From Tubiluchus corallicola (Eukaryota; Priapulida; Priapulimorpha; Priapulimorphida; Tubiluchidae): a stretch of 64,000 nt of DNA. Position 1 is the first letter of the stretch; every line of letters begins with the position of its first letter. The DNA lies in the NCBI GenBank assembly GCA_030141605.1, contig JAQGDQ010000225.1:124001-188000 (forward strand). The letters are read 5' to 3'. Positions 10,711-25,700 of this stretch are shown here, piece after piece. A program made the position numbers and the translations under genes. The notes below the pieces were generated by a model that saw only the letters and a program-made list of their open reading frames with translations, was not told the DNA's origin and did no database searches.

Positions 10711-13700
10711 CTGTTAATCAAAATCAGATTGCTTAACAGGAATTTGTCAGATTAACAATAACGATAACCCAGAACAATACATTGTAACTTCATTAAAATA
10801 ACTTAACAAGAATATAATTATTTCATATAAAGTGAAAAAATTTTGTAAAAACTTAATGCTAAGAAATCAATTAATTCTGCAAGTGTTTGACTAGCTCAAT
10901 GGCTTTACTCATTTTCTCCCTTAACTCTTCTTTATTCCTTGTAATTTTTTTGGATTTTTTTCAATTTTGGAAGAACTTGAACATGCTTCGATATCACTAC
11001 TTCCAGGAATTGTTCTTGAAAATTTTGTCAAAGTTTGGTTTAACCTTGCAAATTTCTTTTCCTGATACTTCTTTGGCACGTTGAAGGGAATTCTCTGGCT
11101 TTTTGGAGAGTCAAAAAAGTAGTTTGTAAGTTGCAAAAAACTGTTTTTAACTGTTTTTGAACTGAATGAAGACGGTATAATTCTAGATACCGCTGTGGCG
11201 ATTACACACGTGGAGCGTAAGGCATGCTGTTGTCATTACAGCATCAACTGTTCTGTTCTGTCGACCAGCTATATCATAACCATGGTCATAGTGTACTATT
11301 GCCATTGTTAATAGGCAATATAGCAATATACAATGCACTAAGCGGAACACAGGTCTAGTCTTCAAAAAATTCTAGTTATGGTAAGTGCTCGTTTAACGAC
11401 GCTAATGCGTTCCAACAAAATGTGAAGTTAAGCAAAACGTCATTAAACGAAGCCAAGACTTCCATAAAAAGTATTGTAAAAGAATCGAGTCCAGAGACAT
11501 AAACTCAATACTGCTTAAATCATATAAGTTAAACATTGCCTACGAGTTTTATTCATATTTCGACTTATTAACGTCTTCCTGTTTGCCTGAAACCGCCTAT
11601 ATATTTTACTTACCAATACCTAGCTATAGCGGTTTCTTTTTCATTAACATTTAAGCCTAGTCAGCGGTTGAACACTAAACACTGCAGAGTCAAGCCCTAG
11701 GGCGACTTTGGGAATTTTACCTACATACTTATTCTGATTGCTACAGCAAGAAGGTTGCAGGCAAAATTGCTCGCTGGTCACTTGATACACAAACTGCTAG
11801 TAATGCAGTAGTAGCGTCAGTAGTCAGTCGGAAAGCAAAAACATGCATAATAATAACACTGTTTACATTACTAGTGGGTTTTTAGAGCAGAATAACGCAA
11901 TAGGTGCTGTTTTAATGCATCACATTAGGTAAAAATTTTGTTAATCAAATAAAAGTTTGCCTTGAGCAAAGTAAAACAAAATCGTCGTTGAAGCGAAAGT
12001 TGCATCGTTAAATGAGGAGTGGTTAAGAGAGGACTTACTGTACATCGAAAAACTAGCAATAATAACAAAAGATACTGACCGTCCACAGGTGCATTCTCCA
12101 GATCAATTTCAATGACTTTGTTCTTTTTCTTCTTTTGATTTTGATTATCTGGCGAATGTTTCTTTTGCAAAGGTTCCTCCTATTAAAAAAGAAAAGAAGT
12201 CAGTTACTATTAGACTGTAGATCTGTCAGGAAAATGATTGTGCAGGAAATCCCAACTTCTGGCAGTTGCAAAGTATTTTGCCCTCCAAATTGAACTGGCT
12301 GAGATTTAAAGTAAATGGCCTTTTTTTTGTTTTATGGAACAAAATTAATTTTTAAACATTTTGATGCACTCAAGTTATAACATGTTTTGGTACTAAACCA
12401 ACAGCTTAGTAAAAACACATTATATACTACAGTATTTATGAGAATAAAACGTTATCTCTGATAGTAAATTCTACCTGTAGCCTCTAAGAAAACCTTCTCT
12501 TATATCATGTTAATATATTTCAAACAATTGTTCAGGCCACCTGTGTTGACTTAAAACAGTAATCTGTTCATTTTTATACAAGTTCTTACAACTAATCTGC
12601 TACTAAGGGAGATTTCTTTTGGTGATTTTTAAGCTGTATGTTGCAGTTGTCAGAAAAACATGTCAGATGCCAGAAAAAAAGGACTGGATTTATCAGCAGC
12701 TGTTCAACATCTGTATCTTGGGTTAAAATATTGGAAGCTGGAAAATGAGTTCTATGGACAAACTGTTGACATTTAGAAACCAGTGACAATACATAATGAC
12801 AGCATCTTACATTAAGGACAAGAAAAATCTATTCTTACATTTTATTGCATACAGAGCTTGTGTTAGAAATTTCGCGATGTCCGTTAAGCACAGCCATTTT
12901 TAGACAATGAACATTAGACAACATTGTGTAAAGTTTCAAAAAATAATCAGAACATTTGTAGCGCACACTTCGCCAGAGACCTCGCTAACTAAGCAAAACG
13001 GAAAATTACTTTATCAAATCAATAAGGCTAATAATGTGTTTTGGTGAACCTGGTATAGCGAAGAATTGGGAAGCAGTGACATTTTACCAGGTGACGCAAG
13101 AATGTTAAATTATTATAAATACAGTAGGTGCCGCTTAATAGACTTACTTTGGGACCGAAGTGTTTTGACCCAATTAACCGACTGAACCTATTAACCAATG
13201 GGTGTAGCATTACAGGTATAGAAGCATAAGTCATCAGCTTAGTATGCACTGCAAAAGTTTTTAATGAATTTTAGAAACAAAGCAATGCCTAAATTCCTTA
13301 GTGCAGTTAAAAATTAAAAAAATATTTTAAAATATTAATTTACATAAGTGTATTAGCAATAAATTAAAAAGTATACTTTCTAAATCTCACAAGTCTGTTT
13401 ATTTACAAAAATTACTGTACCTGCATTTTTGAATGTTAACTGATTAAGCGTGAAAGCGTGATTTACAACGAGAGCTTCAAAAGAAACTCGCTAGACAAGT
13501 GATTAAATGTTTAGCTTCCAGAAATTCTTGGAAACGAGTTAATTGCAGTGGACGAGTGGGTAACAGATTCAAAACAAAACTGCTACGCTAGATAAACGCA
13601 TATTAGCGCATGATAAACCTGCTTACAAACAAAACGGTACTTAACATGATTGTTTCTACATATATTACAGTGCACAAAAACAAAGTAAAGATGACATAAA

Positions 13701-16700
13701 AGTAGGAAAGGCTCTTTGGGTACATACAAATGTCTTATTTTAAGTATGTGAAGGAAAAATATTGAGTCAATTACGTGGAGTTATTTGAGTCAATTACCGA
13801 CAGGTTTTGTGTACAGTTGAATAGAAGCGGCCCGTACCAGGCATTTTTGAGTCAATTAAGCGATCGAGTCTGTTAAGCGGTGCCTACTGTACTCTTTTAT
13901 AATTACCTAAGTCTTTCAAACAGGTAAGCGTAACACTAAGTAATATAACTTTGTAGAAAAATTTTTTGAGGCATACTTTAAAATTTCCTTTTCTGCAATT
14001 TTAAATTAACAACAAAGAAAAATTTAATGAAACAACAGACTCCGAGGAGTGAATGACTACTGATTTCTTTGTACGATCTGTGTATGTCCGAGAGTATGCC
14101 TTTCTCCTTAATTCATTTATGTTTACCAAGTTAATTAATTTATTAAAAATTAGTAACCCTAAGTACCTCTCGTGTAACCTACATGCAAAATGAATTTAAC
14201 ACATGATTTCCATGCAAGAATGTCTTCAAAGGAAATGTGATAGTTAGTCAGACCTGTAACACCAACCTGCACAGTCGTTGCCCATGGAACCTCCTCTGGA
14301 TCCTCCACCTCAGGAGTGATGGGCAAAAAGAGCAGCTTCTCTATATCGGCGTCATTTTCCTCGTCACTAGAACAGAATGCTGGGATGGGTTCCTCAGTCA
14401 CCACGTCTACCTCGACTGACTCCTCTTCCTTACCTGAAAAATTATGTAATTGTAAACACAGTGAAATGTTGGTGCCACTATTCTTTCAAGCATTTCCAAT
14501 AATAGCAAAGCCAGAATCTCTCATACATTCATAGCAACCATACAAATTCTTTATATATTTGCAGCAAAAAAACAGCAATGCCCTCAAATTTCTTAGTCAG
14601 CTGCTCAGATAAGTTTTAAGGCCCAGTCTGTTTAATTGAAATAATAACTGACCATACTCATTGAAATGCTATGTGCATCTCATAATTATTAGTTAATTGT
14701 ACCCATCTGGAACTTAAAATCCACTAAGTTTTGTTTTTAAAACAGTACACGATTATCAGCAAACAGCACTAAGTGGCTTTGCATATGTGAAAACATCACC
14801 TTAAACTAAAAAACTGCCAGGAAAGATTTTTCAACAATTTTGTATAGTACTAGATGAGCTTAATAATACATCACTAATTTCTAAAATCTGACAAATTTAA
14901 AAGCAAATTTTCAGGATAGCATGAAAGACGGCCATTAAATCATTAAAATGCTTACTATTTCTTCATTATCTATCCGAAATAAGTAATTTCTGTGCCAAAT
15001 CCCATTTTTGGGGACATATGAACCGAACTTACATATTAAATCACAGCTAAACATCTTTATAGTGAACATGCTAGGGATCCAGGAAGAAGTACTCTATAAC
15101 CAAGGTACTTGTTAAATCAAAGATGCCGATCAACATAGCTGCATAACCACACGAAAAAAAGCATTATTCTTTCACACATTGGACATGCATCAGTAATAAT
15201 CACTTAACAAACTTTAACAAACGATAAATTAATTAACCTGTCTGAAGCTCCACGCTCTTATCTTCATCTTCAACATCAAACTCAGACTCTCGTTCTTCGT
15301 AATCTACGTTTTCGTCCAGTTCCTTGAAATCTGGGGCAAATGCAGACCAATTTTCCACCTGGTTTTGTGCCCAAACTGACACAACTCCACTGGATATGGA
15401 AACGATTATCGGCCGCACCGCATGCCACTATAATGAAAAAGACGTCATTTTTCTTACAATTATTTGCTACAAACAAGCAATCTGGCATAATGCATCAGTA
15501 AATTATTTATGTTTAATAAAACAAGGAGCTCCAAACGATGCATCAGCTATAGATAAATTCACTAAACTAGTATGGGAATCCTTTTACCTAATTATGACTT
15601 GACTATAAAAAATTAATTAACAGGCTCTCAGGCACACAAACTTTTTCTTTCACTTCTGTATGTCTCACTTCATTTGTTACAGCTAAACAATGGTTAGTTT
15701 GCTATTTACCATATCACAGTATCTATTACAAACAGTTTGCAGTATCTTAAAGAAAAGCTGGACCCAATCTTAAGCTCAAAACAATCTGCACTATAAAATA
15801 CTGAAAGGAAAAATACTAATTTTTCAAGAATGACTTACGAGAAAGAAGTATTACCACAGAAAATTAATTTCACTTTTGCGTGGCTATTTCTTCAGTGTTA
15901 CATGGATTTCGCCACTCGCTACTTAGATGACCGCTAGTGCCTACATCTTAGAAACGCATTTCACTAAAACAGGTACCATACACCTCAGTTCAGAAGTGTT
16001 CAGTTGTGACATAATGCACGCATCGAGAGCGTGAACATAGCAGTAAATCTGAATTTTTAATTTAAAATTTACCGAGTTTTGTTACACCACACTTATTGTT
16101 GAACAGTAATGCTATACTTCAATTTTCACTTTAGCAAACACGTAACACGCTCGTGGAATGTTTGTGCTGTTGAAACTTGTTTAGTTGGGGTGTCATAACT
16201 AGTTGAGCTCGTACGCCGATAATTAAGTTTTTAACCTATCATTTAATTGTCAGAAATGTTTTGGTATTATTATAGGTGTTAAAATGAATACTTTTTATCG
16301 TTCTCCAAAGTGGGATAAGACATGGAAAATCATCCCATTTTCTTTAAGAAAATAATTACGTACTACAGCTTGCAAGCTGTAATGGTATCCAGAAGTCTGC
16401 TAACGACAAGCAAATTTCTAGCATATTTACAATGTCTCTGTAAAACATTTGTAGGATTCGTGAAAAAATAAATAAACTCCCCCACCCTGTGTTACTTTTT
16501 CAGGAAAAAAATGAAAGGAAAGCCCTACCATCCGTGTATTTTACCAAGACTTTATTCTGCTGCAAAGATAACAGCAGTAACTGCAACCGAAATCACAGTA
16601 ACAAAAAAGGCAAAAGTCAACAATATTACTTACTCAAATTTCATAACCTACCGCTACATCCAGTAGCAATTCTCCCTTTGTACCATGAAGTATTTTCACC

Positions 16701-19700
16701 AGATTTCCTATGCTCTTCTCCCAAATGTAGAGTGAATGCTGTCTCGCTGATCCAGCACATATATATTCCCCATCGCCACTGAATACACATTTCTTCCACA
16801 GTGTTCTGTACGAGACAAAAACAACATTACTTTACTAGAAGTACTTTCTACAATAACTTTCAAACTATATATATAGTTTTGGAACAAATGTATAGAAAAT
16901 CGCCAACTGACCGAACATCAGTCTTGACAATATAATCGATCACTGCCAAATGTCTGTAAGATGTTAGTTGTTATTCACAGCTTAAATTCAAGTAAATCAG
17001 TGAGTCAAAAATGCACACTTTGATGAACTACAGTGATATAAAAAGCTGTCAAATGTGTTAACTTGCAGCACATCTGTGTGTGTACAGAGACAATCTGTAA
17101 GGGCAGTTACTTATAGATGGACCGTATATAAAAAAAACTGTATTTTAAAATACTTAAGCTAGTTGCACATGGTAAAAATTGCCTGTAATGAATTGGATGA
17201 TGCAAATTGTCTCAGACAAATCTTTCCTGCACACTGTGACTTTTTACAAAAGCACCATACAAAATTTCACCACGGGTAACCTCAATAAACAAATATTATT
17301 TACATGTGACTAAAACGATTGTTTTTTTATTGGTCTGATTTGGTTTTGTCTGAGATAGAGAATTAAGCACGTTTAATAACGATCTTTATGCAACAAAGTT
17401 GGTAAACAGGATTTATTGAGCCTGCAAATGAGCAAAAATCTGTTTCACATAAGTTGTTGCAGACAAATTTTACATTGTGTACACTCTGTACAAGATTCAC
17501 ATTAAGAAAACATTGAAAGACCTACAGATGTAAAACTTTTAACGTATACACAATTAAACTACGTAAGAACTGTGTAAACTTTACACAACAAACTAAGTAA
17601 ACAAACTCAAAATTTTGTAGAATTACATCATCTGTAGGATAGTTGCATATTTGTCTCTGCTTTGTCCATCATCACATTTTATACACAAATTTTTAGTTAC
17701 TGACTTTAATACATTGGCAAGTGAAACAATTATTTGTGTACTTGCAAACCAAAACCGTCTGTAAGTCAGCATAGTTAAAACTATGTTACGATGCTTCAAA
17801 GTAGAATGCACCAAAAATTTGGTGAAATGTCAATTTTTTGTTTTTTTTATAATCTAGCATCAAATTATCAAGAAAATATCCAAAAAATATTAAAAATCTA
17901 ATTTTATTTCCATGTATCCACTGTTCTGGCTAGAAACTAGTACTGCAATTGTTAAAAACTTGTATTTTAAACTCTAATACCAGCTCATGGAAGCAGTCAT
18001 TTTGCTTCAAGTTTTGTCTTTTGCCAAGCCCAGATCATCATCTATAGGATTTAAACATAAGTTCAATGTGCTCTTGCAAAGTCTGTAGCAACAAACATTT
18101 GTGCGGTTGCCAACGGTTTTGTAAATTTGCGACAAAAACAGTGGCTAACTTTAATAGCAATTTTTCTCAAGATTATGTTATTCAGGGCGTAGCAAGAACA
18201 TCAACTTCAACATGGATTATCTCAGCTTAGAAATAACATAGAGCAAGGAGCTTGGTATCAAAATGATCCTCATGAAAGGAGATTTGGGATATGTGAATTG
18301 CCGACTTATGGACGTTTTTGCCATGCAAACATACATTTTATAAATGAAAACAAAAAAAACTTGGAGTTCTAATGCACAATCACAAGCAAGACATGCTGTT
18401 GGTAAAGAATTCTACAAAAAATAGCATTTATTTTTCATATTCCCTAGAAAATGCAAACAGAGCATGAAACTTCTTCTAAGGATATCAGTGGCAACAAATA
18501 TTAGATAAACAATTCAGTAATTAGTAATTAGAAGTAAATCTTCCCGTAATGAACTTTTAGTATCTTTTAAAAGAAAGAAGACTTTTGGTGACCTTGGATT
18601 TTCTTCAAGTGCACCGAAATATTGGAAATCCTTCCTCAAAACCTAAGAACTGTTTTCTACTGTGCAACTGTTTAAAAATGCTTGAAGAGACATCTGTTTA
18701 AAAATTGTTATGATCAAGTCCTGCAGTTGTAAATTCAGACCACAGTTTCTGTCTTGCAGGCGATTTGTGTATTTTGTGCGAAATTTTTAATAATTTTATT
18801 AGTATCTCCTCTAATGTGCAATTGTAATCATAATATTTTACAGTACAGCACCGCTTGAAAGCATTATGCTTCATTGTGCACTTTATAAAATATATTTTAT
18901 TGTTATATATTAGACTGTTGCACAGACAGCTTAGCTAATAAACACAAGAACAACGCACTTGTTGACTAAATCCTGTAGTTTTTGTATTGGTTCAGGCTCT
19001 CCATCTTCTCCGCATGCCAGTACCTCTCCCGTTTCATAAACACGGATGATTCTGTCAGCTGTATTGACAAGAAAACAACTGTAACCAAAAAGGCAAGAAT
19101 TAACCTACACAATATCTGAACTGCTGTAAAAGTTGTCAGAAATTTTCCCACGTTGCAAAACTTAGTTTTAAAGGGGAAAAGAGGAATTTTAAAGTATGTT
19201 ACAAAAAACATCCCACATAAAATTATAGTACTTAGCATGACGCTTACCTGTTTAAAAGATTTACGTAACTGGAAAAGAGAATTCTTAATAATTTAAAATG
19301 TTTATGCCAATCAGTGAACCATGTTTAAAAAGTTCATGCCAACCACTGTAACTGGAAAAGAGAATTCTTAATAATTTAAAATGTTTATGCCAATCAGTGA
19401 ACCATGTTTAAAAAGTTCATGCCAACCACTGTTTTACTATCCCAGTGTGCACCCATTGGCTCGCAAAACACACATTACTAATCTTACTGATAAAATAAAG
19501 TAATATACAGATTTGCTGGTTGGTAAAGAGTGTGCATTGTAGATGCTCTGATTCTTTTTAAGTTATCTTCAATTTCTTAATCAGCAACTCACCCTTTCAT
19601 AGCTATGCCTAACAGACATTACAGAAATTTAAATTTACAAATTTTATACAATGTTACTGCTAATACAAACTCTGCATGCAGTAAGACAACATCTAGGTGA

Positions 19701-22700
19701 TACAAGGTTTCAAGACAAATTTTTTAACTTTATCTACTTTCTTGTTCTATTTTCTTGTCCTTTAAGTAGCCACCGACCATTAGACGAAATTTGAAGCTGG
19801 AAATAAGTTTACAACCAGCTTGCACCATTGGATCAATTTTTTAACTGATTTTGATAAAACCTGCAAATCCAGATGCAATTTTTTGCATTCTATTAGCTCA
19901 CTTCAAACTAGTTAAGGGTTAGTAAACTTAACAGTTACAAAAATTGGCATATATAGTGCAAAAAATAAGTTTTTTTCATAACAGTTATCTTTTAAAGGTT
20001 TCAAAAAGTTGTCTTTATATTTGGATTATCGATTTTATACCTTCTCTATTTGTCAGAGAAAATGAAAAGAAATAAGGTTCAATAAGATAAAAACTATTGA
20101 GATCTTAAGTATGTAAAATAATTGCAACTAAACTCACTCTCCCCTCCTGGCAAATTCGATTGACTTGATAGCAGTGGTGTTAGAACCACCGGTCGTCACT
20201 CGAAAAGAAGCCACAACAGATAAATCTTTTACACTGAGAACAAGAATCCAGCCACGAGCATTGCCAGTGTAAATGTGCTCCCCTCTGCGATCAAAAGAGG
20301 CGACGATGTTCAAATCTGACTAAAAATTAAAACCACCATTCATTAAGTAAAGTGTAAAATAACTTAAAGCGGATGAAAAAGAAATTTTCAAGTATATCCC
20401 AAACAACTTTCATACAAAGTTGTAATACCTAGCATTACCCTTACATGTATGAGAGACATGTAATTGGAACAAAACATTGTTAATAATCTAAAATATTCGT
20501 GCCACGTAAAACAGCGGTGCACTGCCATCCCAGCGTGCAGCACTTGTTCACCAAAAAACATAATATTATTGATCTTATAGACAATATAAAGTAATTTATA
20601 CTTTTGCATAACTAGTAAAGAACGTACTACGAATACTTTTATTTTTTCAAATTTTACGAATTATCAAGCAACATGAAGAAAACTTGGTTCAATTGACTTA
20701 ATGCTAAAACAAGCGCTAAAACAGCATGTAAGTGATATAAAATTTCGAGATAATATTTGTAAGCTTTATTTATGAAGAGTGCTTTGCTGCACTTTAATTA
20801 ATCTATTTGTTGAACAGCTTCATAATACATGTCACTGTGGGGATAAGACAGACTCCTAAACTTCAAAGCAGAAACAACTTACTCAACTCAGAAACTCAGA
20901 AAGACAACGAGAAGCTAGGGGTATGTTACGTGGTGGTGATCTTTGAAGGTGGCGTTTTATTAGCTCTACAAATATTTTGCTTCTCAGGGTTAAAAATGCA
21001 AAACTGCAAACTCAAAAAGCAGAAATGTGAAAAAATTAGGATACAGCCTGAACTTGAACCAGGCACCTTAGACCCCTCAGCCACTGCATCTCCCAGTGAT
21101 TGAGGCAGTTCAAAGTTCACCCTTTAACTGGACAACAGAATTCAATAAATTAATCTGGGCATTAGGATTACAATAATTATAAGTACCCATGAAAACTTCA
21201 GGCCAAAATTGATAAAATTAAAATTAACTAAATGGTTAGAATCACTCTATTGTAAACGATCTAACATTGGGAATGCCAAATTCGGTTGGTCAAGTATAGG
21301 GATAAACTTTGCAGTGCTTTGCCCACTGCAGATACAGTGGCCGAGTGGTCCAAGGTACCTGTCTCCTAAGTAAATGGCCCAAGGTTCAAATTCAGACTGT
21401 GTCTAAGCTTTATCATATTTCCTGTCTTTCAGTTTTGGTACCAAAAGTTAATTAATTGCTGGTTTGTTCTATCATTAAAATGTTTGGTTTTGATTTGAGT
21501 TAGATTTAAAAAAGATCAATAATTTAGTTCAGTTTTGTAAAATGGATTAAAACACATTAGTGTCAGAAAAAAGGACACTTATGACAGTCATCCTTTTCAT
21601 ACAGTTTGGCAATCTGCAAGCCGGAACATGCAGTCATCACCAACAACTACTTAATGCTGACACTTGTGGTAGGACCTGAATTTAATTTGTTATCAGAGAT
21701 GGAAAACTGATCCAGCAAAGGTGTGTCAGCAATGTTCAGATGTGTTTCATCATCGAATAGCTAGAGTCAGCACGCAGGACGAAACATAACTAGAACGGTT
21801 TTTATGGCAGTCACACATCCATTTACCAGCCACAGTGTTAAATTTTGGTCAAACAACGTCAGCAAACAAAAAAACAGTAACTTACTTCTTCAGCAAGTGG
21901 CAGTGTGGAATGTTTTCCATTAAAATTGACTAGAACAGCTGCATGTTTCATTGGACAAACCAAAAATTTTGACCTAAAAAGAGAGAAAAATAGCTAAGTA
22001 CATTTAGAGCAGCACAATAAATCTGTTGTTCATTTAAAAATTAAACACCACTTGACAACAGGACTAATGTTGACAGTTGTAACAGGATAGAAACCTAGTT
22101 ACTTGACAAGAACAATCCTCTAAGGTGAGATGCTATTTGCCCTGCACTGCAGGAGAAACAACTTGCCATGGAGATTTATTATGTAGTGCAAGATAGCATC
22201 AACAGCTTGCCTGATGTTGAAAATTGTGGAAGGACCAGTTCCTTTCAGTATCGAGGATAATCCTCAAAGATGAAAAACTGATGAACTAGTGTCTGCATTC
22301 TGTCTTGAAAAAGCAAACAGCCTGAGACAGTTTGGCAGATAAAACTATCTAGAAATAGCTATCCCAGTGGTTTGTGTATTAAACAGGTCCAGTGTTGTTC
22401 AACTAACAGCCAAGCATCCACAATAATTCCCTACTAACTAGTTTAAACTACAGCGACATTTTTTTAAAATAACAACTTTATTAAAACACTAACAGCAATG
22501 TATAAAAGCTTCTAAAGCTTTAGTAACTGAAAACTAGAAATGATTATAATCTCTTAATTAACTTCTGAAAAAACTTTCATGGCTTGTGGTGATAACTGCC
22601 AGCTATTGCAGTCAGAATTTGGGAAGTTTCTATGTGTTTAAATAAAGCTCTTGTTAAAGAAATAGCTATTTCATCAACCCTTACTGTGCTTACCATAGAG

Positions 22701-25700
22701 AATACGTAATTTATATAGCCTATTTACGTAGTCTCTTATATGATAAGAAAAAACTCTTTATAAGTTTTTATAAGACGCGAATCTACAGTAAAAATTTATA
22801 ATAATTCATTCAGTCAGCTCAACCCATACAAAAATACACATACATACTTATAACGACAAGTGGTAAATTCATACGCATTGGGTCAAAATCGATGAAATTA
22901 AGGTCACATTACAAAAACACAGTTTAAATTAAATGTACTTGTTCCTTGGGTGAAACTGGACTTTTAATATGGGTGACGGAAAGCGGTATCTGTGAATGCA
23001 TTCGCCAGAATACACATCCCATATGGCAACGTTGTTGTCCGTAGAGGCGCTTAGCAATTGAAAACCATTTCTGCTCCAACTAAAAGAGAAACAATAGTGG
23101 AAACCTTACACAAAGTATAACAGAGAAAGCCCCTTATTGATGAAGCTTTAATTCGAATAATTCTACATTGCAATAAGGTTGACACAATGTTAGAAGATGT
23201 TAATGGAAAAAAGGATAATTTTTCTCGTCCTACCCCATTTTGAAGTACTGTAAAAAAGTATACATTTTAAGACCTATAATAATGCAAAAGCGTTTTTAAT
23301 AATTAAATAGTGGGTTAAAAAGATAATTAATAGTGGGGAAGTCAAACTAACGATGACATCACAAATAAAACAATTTTCAACACAAACATTACACAAGCAT
23401 GTAGCAAATGTTTACAAAAGTGAAAGTTGAAGGAAAAGAGCGCAATTACATTACTAGTGGAATGCGAAATTACATTTCTGCGGCAAGTTATTTTTGAAAA
23501 TATAGTATGTTTGCTTTCAATATTTTATAGGAAAGATTGTTTTGAGGTATAGCTTAAAAATCGGTCCCCAGTCTCTTAACAGCTCAAACTCCTGGTCGCT
23601 AGACTTTATTGCATTGATAATTCAGGGTAAGGATAACAAAGGCTGGTGCTTATCAAATGTACACAATTCACAGATTCGCAGACCTGGACCTGCAAGATTT
23701 TTTTTTGCAGATCCATGCTGCTTGTGGACCCAGCACAGTGGTGAATCCACGCTGCTTGTGGACCCGGCAGAATGGCAGATCCATGCTGGTTGTGGACCCG
23801 GCAAAGTGATGGAACCACACTGCTTGTGGATCTGGCAGTGTGGTGGATCTATGTGGTCTGTGGACCAGACAGAGTGGTGGATCCATGCTGCTTGTAAACC
23901 CGGCAGAGTGGTGGGTCCATGCTGCCTGTGGACCTGACAGAGTGGTGGATTCACACTGCTTGCGGACCCGGCAGGCCCATGCTGCTTGTGAAACCGGCAG
24001 AGTGGTGGATCCATACTGCTTATGGACCCAGTAGAGTACTGGATCTAGTTTATGCTTAACTATTTTTTGCAAATCTGGAATATTAAGTTTTCACTAGTTT
24101 TCACGACTTATTACTCAGTAGCCAGATTTGCGCTTAACAAACCCTCACGGTTTCGCAAACCATCTAATCAAATTAAATCCGAATCTCAATTCAATTCAAT
24201 TCAATTTTGATGCATAAATACAATAATGTACCATGCCAAAAAATACAATTACAAAAAACGAAGTACAAGACAAATACAAAATACAACAAATACAATTACG
24301 GAATGTTGCAAAAACATGAGTTTGTACAAGTTCTTTACTTAAATACCCTACTTAAATCTAATAAGAAATTATGTGCTCTTATAAAATCATATTTGATACT
24401 GTAACTACAAAGAACTAATAAAAACACAAAAACCTAAATGATTAGAATAATCACATACAAGAATAAATTAATTAAATTACACAATCACTGCACAAGGTTT
24501 ATAAAACACTCACAGATTACCACCAAGATATAACTGCCTTTTTTATGACATTCATTCAAAGTAGTTTCCAAAGTGAATAGACACCTCAGTTTAAATTTTT
24601 TTGTGGAGAATCCTCGCGGAGTAGCGGACTTTGCTATTGCACAAGGTCCACCAATTTTGCAGAGGTGCAGAACCACACTTTGCAAATACTGCTGATTTGC
24701 AGGCCCAAAGTAAGTGGGTCTGCTCATTTTTGGTACTTATAAACTGCAACCACTAGCTAAGTGAATCTTTATTTACTTTCTCTATCAACAAAAATACATG
24801 TCTATTAATATACAGCATTACATAGTTTGCCCCATTGTTTCCTGAATGTACAAAATCAGCTAAATAATATTATCAAAATGAAAAATAGTTACAAAAAATC
24901 ATGCGGTACACCAACCTCATACTGCAAACAGGGTGGACATGTGCTGTGATCACTTTGGCAATTCCTCTCGTCAGAAAATCCCAGACGACGATTCTACCAT
25001 CGTTGCAACCTACAGCGAGTAGCGTGCTCCAGCGGTTAAACTGGCAGCAGACAGCCATGCTCATACAGTCGAGCGCTCCATCAAAATCCTACAACAACAC
25101 AGCTTTTCAATGCAACATGAATTTCAGCAATTGTTTATCTGCTATTCTTTCAATAATATAAAGAAATGAAATCTCAAACCATTGAAATCAAAGAGTTTCA
25201 CTGAACATTTCACTGAAAAGTGCAAAAGCACAAACATAGATACATGTAATTTACAACAAAGTTCTTTTCTTTGTTTAGTCATGAAGTAATATTGGTGTGT
25301 GAGCAGAAACTTCCTTTAATTAAAAAAAAACTCAAATCTGATACCAATTTTATACATACATGCCCTTTCTTCATTTCTAATGAAAAAGGGTCTTGAAGAT
25401 ATGTTTCTCTCAAAATATTTATTTCTATTCTCGATAAACTTTGAAAAGTGTTGGCTTGACACTGCTAGATAGTAACAGTTTCCTTGGCCAATAATTATCT
25501 TCTCTGACAATGAATTTGTAAACAGTGATACTCAACAAAACATGGTGTCTGCTGTGCAGCTGCTATTTGCAGACTTGAAAAGGTTTTATAAACTTCAGAA
25601 GGATAAAAAAACTAATGCTTGCTTAGCTAAATGGGCAAATTCGTTTAAAAGTCAGACAGCAAAGGCAAAAACAAAGTCAGCAACGTATAGAAAATTCTGT

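Noticed and set aside
21336-21393. Possible functional tRNA gene
   Set aside because: The A and B boxes are present, but the sequence does not close an acceptor stem and continues into a tail shared with other SINE copies.
23542-24072. Four overlapping open frames of 64-134 codons
   Set aside because: They are products of the 34-bp minisatellite, which is open in several frames because its unit lacks stops.
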